This document shows, piece by piece, positions 6,084 through 8,875 of a DNA stretch of 8,875 bases. The stretch is from an uncultured bacterium (lineage in GTDB: Bacteria > Patescibacteriota > Minisyncoccia > Spechtbacterales > HO2-43-30). Under the pieces are notes generated by a model that made no database searches, had not been told where the DNA came from, and was given only the letters and a program-made list of their open reading frames with translations. How positions within the stretch are numbered: the stretch's first letter is position 1; every line of letters begins with the position of its first letter. Both the position numbers and the translations under genes were made by a program. The DNA lies in contig CAJXHR010000018.1 of assembly GCA_913054525.1 (NCBI GenBank), forward strand, positions 1 through 8,875, given 5' to 3'.

Positions 6084-8520
6084 ACTTAATCCCGAGCTCC
6101 TCTTCAAACTGCTTTATTGCCTCGGCGGTCTTTTTGTACGTGCCGAGGGACCCCGAAGTTATAGTAATAGAGTCAATCCCGCATTTTACCAGGAAACGCG
6201 TAAAATCCATAAGGTATGAGGGCGCTTCTCCGCATATGCCTATCTTCTTCCCGCGGCTATGTGCAACGCTGATAACCCCACTGATCGCGCGCTGTATGCC
6301 CTCGTCGCTTTCATTCACAAGCTCGGCCAATTCTCCCGAATCCCTGTCCACCCCGTATATTAACTGTGTCAGGTCGTTGGATCCGATGCTGAATCCGTCG
6401 AATATATCGGCGAATCTGTCGGCAAGAAATATATTTGAGGGAATCTCTATCATCACATATATTTCCAAGCCGTCAGCGCCTTGCTCAAGACCGTACTCTT
6501 TCATGAGCGCAATCACCTTGCGCCCCTCTTCGGGCGTACGGCAGAAGGGTATCATGGGGATAATATTCTTGAAACCAAATTCTTCGCGCACTTTCTTAAC
6601 GGCTGCGCACTCAAGACGAAACGCTTCGCTATAGCCCGGATGCAAATACCGGGCAGCGCCGCGCAATCCTATCATCGGATTTGCTTCATTTAAAAACTCA
6701 AACTCTTTCCCGCCCGTAAGATCCGCGTATTCATTGGATTTGAAATCCGAGAATCGCATTATTACCGGCCTGGGGTAGAAAGCCGCCCCAATCCTCCCCC
6801 ATGCTTCGGCAAGCTTGTCTACAAAATACTGTGGCTTGTCTTCGTAATGGCCGGCACAGCTGTCTACTACTTCTTTCACTTCGTCCGGTATGTTGGGATA
6901 TTTTACCCATGCCATTGGGTGCACATTTTTAAGTATCTCCCCCACTATAAGCTCTGTGCGCGCGAGTCCCACCCCTTTGCTTGGAATGTGCGATTTAGCA
7001 AAAATACCAAGAGGCTTATTCCCAAAAAGCATGAGGTCGGTCTTGGGCCACCTAAACCCGCTGAAAGAGACCTTTTCTGTATGGAATGGAGTAAAACCAT
7101 CGTATACGAAACCAATCTCTCCTTGGGAGCAATCTATAGTTATCTCTTGGCCATCTTGAAGAATTTCCGTGGCACTGCCGGTGCCTACGACACAAGGCAT
7201 GCCCTCTTCTGCGGCTATTATCGCGGCATGACATTTACGCGCGCCGTCGTTTGTGACCATGGCGACAGCTTTGCGCATTGCCGGCTCCCACGAAGGAGTA
7301 GTCATATGAGTCACAAGTATCTCGCCTTCTTTGAATTCTCCCAAATGCTCAAAAGATTCAATTATATTTACCTTGCCTGTCACAATCTTGTCTCCCACAC
7401 TCACGCCTTCCAGTATCTTTTCGGAATCTTTTTCATCAAGCAAATATTCATTAAAATCAAGAGAGGGCTTCTTTACGCCCGTAGCCGGACGCGCCTGCAC
7501 TATAAACAGCTCCCCGCTCACGCCGTCTTTCGCCCATTCGATGTCCACGGGCATCCCGTAGTGATCTTCAATATGAGCGGACCATAGCGCTATCTTCAGT
7601 ATTTCATCATTGTCCAATGCGGGCTTTAGCTGATTCTGTCTTGGGACGGGCACGGCAGCTGTGGTCATGGCTTCCGAAAAAGCATACACAAGCTTCGTGT
7701 CCTTTTTAACGACAGTGTGGCCAATGATAGGCCGGAATCCCTGCTTCAGCATGGCCTTTGAAACAATATATTCGTCGGGATTTATCTGGCCGCCGACAAT
7801 CAGCTCTCCGAGGCCCCATCCGGCATTGATTATTACAACGTCTTTGAATCCTGTGTTGGTATCAACGGTAAAAGCTATTCCCGAAGACGCCTTGTCGGAA
7901 CGCACCATTTTCTGTACGCCTGCAGACACAAGAATATCAAGGTGGTCGCGCAATCCTATTCTCTCACGATAATCAATCACACGCATTGTGAAGTTAGACG
8001 CAAAGCACCGAAGCGTAGCGTCAATAACATCCTCCTCGCCGCGCACATTAAGAAAGGTTTCCAACTGCCCGGCAAATGAGGATTCTTCTCCGTCTTCGGC
8101 TATGGCAGAAGATCGTACGGCAACATCCAACCGTGATGAAAGCGGCTCTCGCGCGCCAAATTCTTCTTCAAGTTTTCTATAGGCCTTGCCTATTTCCTTC
8201 TGCAAATCATCCGGCAGAGACTTTGACAGGATTAATCGCCTTGCCCTTGTAGATACGTAATCCAGGTTAGATAAATCGCTATTTATCTCTTCCAGAATCC
8301 CCTCAAGAGCTTCTTTTATTTCTGCTTGAGAAAGGAAATGTTTGTAAGCGGCAGTTGTAACGGCAAAGCCATTAGGAACTTTTACTCCAAGCGAGCTAAG
8401 ATTATTGTACATCTCCCCAAGAGACGCGTTCTTGCCGCCAACAAGCGCGACATCATCCTTCCCGATTTCAGAAAACCAAAGTATGAATCGCTTCTCTTTG
8501 CTCCTTGCTTTTCCGGCCAT
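6082..8520 (-). CDS. ppsA: Phosphoenolpyruvate synthase (pyruvate, water dikinase)
   Basis: The enzyme converts pyruvate and ATP to PEP, AMP and phosphate in the cytoplasm, feeding gluconeogenesis. It has 812 residues, close to the usual ~790. Domain order is N-terminal ATP-binding (about 15-350), phosphohistidine swivel (about 375-475) and C-terminal PEP/pyruvate barrel (about 485-805). Visible motifs are GGKNASLGEM (28-37), VRSSAIAEDGEESSFAGQ (135-152), QARP (342-345), CHAAIIA with catalytic H431 (430-436), RFSDFKSNEY (589-598), NPMIGLRGA (614-622), EIPSN (692-696), GSNDLTQLIYG (713-723) and GICGEAPS with C763 (761-768). The threonine two residues before the catalytic histidine, the regulatory phosphorylation site in E. 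coli, is lysine here (K429). The ATG at 8520 has AGGAGG 5 nt upstream. The gene is monocistronic, convergent with the tRNA pair, with a possible promoter shared back to back with tRNA-Gly. The family call is firm. The direction in vivo (PEP synthesis or the reverse) cannot be read from sequence. Confidence 0.96.
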   Translation of the reverse strand: MAGKARSKEKRFILWFSEIGKDDVALVGGKNASLGEMYNNLSSLGVKVPNGFAVTTAAYKHFLSQAEIKEALEGILEEINSDLSNLDYVSTRARRLILSKSLPDDLQKEIGKAYRKLEEEFGAREPLSSRLDVAVRSSAIAEDGEESSFAGQLETFLNVRGEEDVIDATLRCFASNFTMRVIDYRERIGLRDHLDILVSAGVQKMVRSDKASSGIAFTVDTNTGFKDVVIINAGWGLGELIVGGQINPDEYIVSKAMLKQGFRPIIGHTVVKKDTKLVYAFSEAMTTAAVPVPRQNQLKPALDNDEILKIALWSAHIEDHYGMPVDIEWAKDGVSGELFIVQARPATGVKKPSLDFNEYLLDEKDSEKILEGVSVGDKIVTGKVNIIESFEHLGEFKEGEILVTHMTTPSWEPAMRKAVAMVTNDGARKCHAAIIAAEEGMPCVVGTGSATEILQDGQEITIDCSQGEIGFVYDGFTPFHTEKVSFSGFRWPKTDLMLFGNKPLGIFAKSHIPSKGVGLARTELIVGEILKNVHPMAWVKYPNIPDEVKEVVDSCAGHYEDKPQYFVDKLAEAWGRIGAAFYPRPVIMRFSDFKSNEYADLTGGKEFEFLNEANPMIGLRGAARYLHPGYSEAFRLECAAVKKVREEFGFKNIIPMIPFCRTPEEGRKVIALMKEYGLEQGADGLEIYVMIEIPSNIFLADRFADIFDGFSIGSNDLTQLIYGVDRDSGELAELVNESDEGIQRAISGVISVAHSRGKKIGICGEAPSYLMDFTRFLVKCGIDSITITSGSLGTYKKTAEAIKQFEEELGIK

Positions 8521-8525
8521 GCCTG

Positions 8526-8531
8526 CCTCCT
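8526..8531 (-). promoter_or_regulatory. Shine-Dalgarno site of ppsA
   Basis: AGGAGG on the minus strand lies 5 nt before the ppsA ATG (8520). It supports that start. It contrasts with the plus-strand protein genes, none of which has a recognisable site. Confidence 0.8.
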
Positions 8532-8562
8532 ATTTTCAAAGATCAAATATTTCAACGTTCTT

Positions 8563-8591
8563 ATGGTAAGCTAATTATTAAAAAATGACAA
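8563..8591 (-). promoter_or_regulatory. Possible promoter of ppsA
   Basis: On the minus strand TTGTCA (8591-8586) and TACCAT (8568-8563) are 17 nt apart, matching consensus 5 of 6 and 4 of 6. The leader would be about 35 nt. The -35 box is only 2 nt from the -35 box of the divergent tRNA-Gly promoter. Evidence is by eye. Confidence 0.45.
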
Positions 8592-8593
8592 TC

Positions 8594-8622
8594 TTCACAA
8601 ATCGGGAATGAGGTGGTAAGAT
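8594..8622 (+). promoter_or_regulatory. Promoter of tRNA-Gly, extended -10
   Basis: TTCACA (8594-8599) and TAAGAT (8617-8622) are 17 nt apart, with a TGn extension (8614-8616) before the -10 box. Transcription would start near 8629, about 3 nt before the mature 5' end of tRNA-Gly, so only a very short 5' leader would need RNase P trimming. Confidence 0.6.
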
Positions 8623-8631
8623 GGAGAAAAT

Positions 8632-8703
8632 GCGGGTATCGTATAGTGGCTATTATACGTCCTTGCCAAGGACGAGATAGGGGTTCGACTCCCCTTACCC
8701 GCT
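8632..8703 (+). tRNA. tRNA-Gly(GCC)
   Basis: The acceptor GCGGGTA/TACCCGC, anticodon stem CGTCC/GGACG, loop TTGCCAA with anticodon GCC, and T-arm AGGGG-TTCGACT-CCCCT are clear. The discriminator is T, as in most bacterial tRNA-Gly, and CCA is not encoded (CCC follows). The D-stem is weak: GTAT faces TTAT, giving a G-U pair, two standard pairs and a T-T mismatch. It has its own promoter and terminator and reads GGC and GGU codons. Confidence 0.93.
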
Positions 8704-8705
8704 CC

Positions 8706-8756
8706 CAATTTCGTTCAAAAATCCGCCAAGAGGCGGGTTTTTGATTTACGAAATTG
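8706..8756 (+). terminator. Nested terminator hairpin after tRNA-Gly
   Basis: The core TCAAAAATCCGCC (8715-8727) pairs with GGCGGGTTTTTGA (8732-8744), with one U-G pair and an AAGA loop, and contains the U-run of an intrinsic terminator. An outer perfect 9-bp pair, CAATTTCGT (8706-8714) with ACGAAATTG (8748-8756), extends it past a 3-nt TTT bulge. It begins 2 nt after the tRNA. Confidence 0.75.
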
Positions 8757-8759
8757 AGG

Positions 8760-8786
8760 ACCCTGAGGAGCGAAGCGACGTAGGGT
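8760..8786. repeat. REP-like hairpin element
   Basis: ACCCT (8760-8764) and AGGGT (8782-8786) close a hairpin around a core containing GAGCGAAGCGAC. The layout recalls the widespread short intergenic palindromes of the CCCTGAGCGAAG...AGGG type seen in many bacterial genomes. This comparison is from memory of the motif. Only one copy lies in this window. Confidence 0.45.
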
Positions 8787-8820
8787 TACCTTAAGTAAGC
8801 AACTCATTTCCCCGCCCAAA

Positions 8821-8875
8821 ATTAAATGGCTAATTAAATGGCTAAGTGACTTAGCCATTTAATTAGCCATTTAAT
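8821..8875. repeat. Perfect 55-bp palindrome at the window end
   Basis: Two tandem copies of ATTAAATGGCTA (8821-8832, 8833-8844) are followed by AGTGACT (8845-8851) and two tandem copies of the reverse complement TAGCCATTTAAT (8852-8863, 8864-8875). Both 27-nt arms match exactly around a single G at 8848. The palindrome ends on the last base of the window. It may be a genomic repeat that broke the assembly, a hairpin end, or an assembly fold-back. Confidence 0.9.

Noticed and set aside
6847..7587. 246-residue and other open plus-strand frames opposite ppsA (also 5999-6634)
   Set aside because: They are antisense shadows of a clear PEP synthase. They show no family motif, and the 5999 frame begins inside tRNA-Phe.
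8821..8875. CRISPR array or tandem repeat array at the window end
   Set aside because: The units are 12 bp, adjacent with no spacers, and arranged as a symmetric palindrome, unlike a CRISPR array.

Overview
The window most resembles a fragment of a small-genome, uncultivated bacterium. A Patescibacteria/CPR (Parcubacteria-like) origin is my best guess, and it is inference only. It rests on tight packing, tRNA genes wedged between protein genes, mostly no encoded CCA ends, short single-copy housekeeping proteins, and a CPR-like feel to the PEP synthase. The standard bacterial code fits all genes, and TGA is used as a stop (rluA). The window probably reaches one contig end: base 8875 is exactly the last base of a perfect 55-bp inverted repeat.

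Layout: 1-882 is the 3' part of an unrecognised, GC-rich gene that ends in a strong terminator (898-938). A small unrecognised gene converges on it from the minus strand (1512-985). That gene has its own textbook promoter, Shine-Dalgarno sequence and terminator. Its promoter lies back to back with the promoter of ftsH (1649-3469). A dense plus-strand block follows: ftsH, tRNA-Ile(UAU), tRNA-Val(GAC), an RluA-type pseudouridine synthase, rplS (bL19), tRNA-Leu(GAG) and an MscS-type channel. Gaps are 2-23 nt or a 4-nt overlap. After a ~98-nt gap with two hairpins come tRNA-Val(UAC) and tRNA-Phe(GAA), and then a bidirectional terminator (6048-6083). From the other side ppsA (8520-6082, minus) converges on that terminator. 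The ppsA promoter region is shared back to back with tRNA-Gly(GCC) (8632-8703). The last ~170 nt hold a nested terminator hairpin, a REP-like hairpin and the terminal palindrome.

How the genes work together: most of the block serves translation and proteostasis (six tRNAs, ribosomal protein bL19, an RNA-modifying enzyme, the FtsH membrane protease). MscS protects against osmotic shock, and PEP synthase links pyruvate and PEP. No defence system, CRISPR array, transposase or phage module is visible. The most interesting signals are the tRNA-punctuated operon with near-leaderless mRNAs, a tRNA-Ile with a UAU anticodon, a PEP synthase lacking the regulatory threonine, a perfectly consensus-promoted unknown gene, and the terminal double-repeat palindrome.
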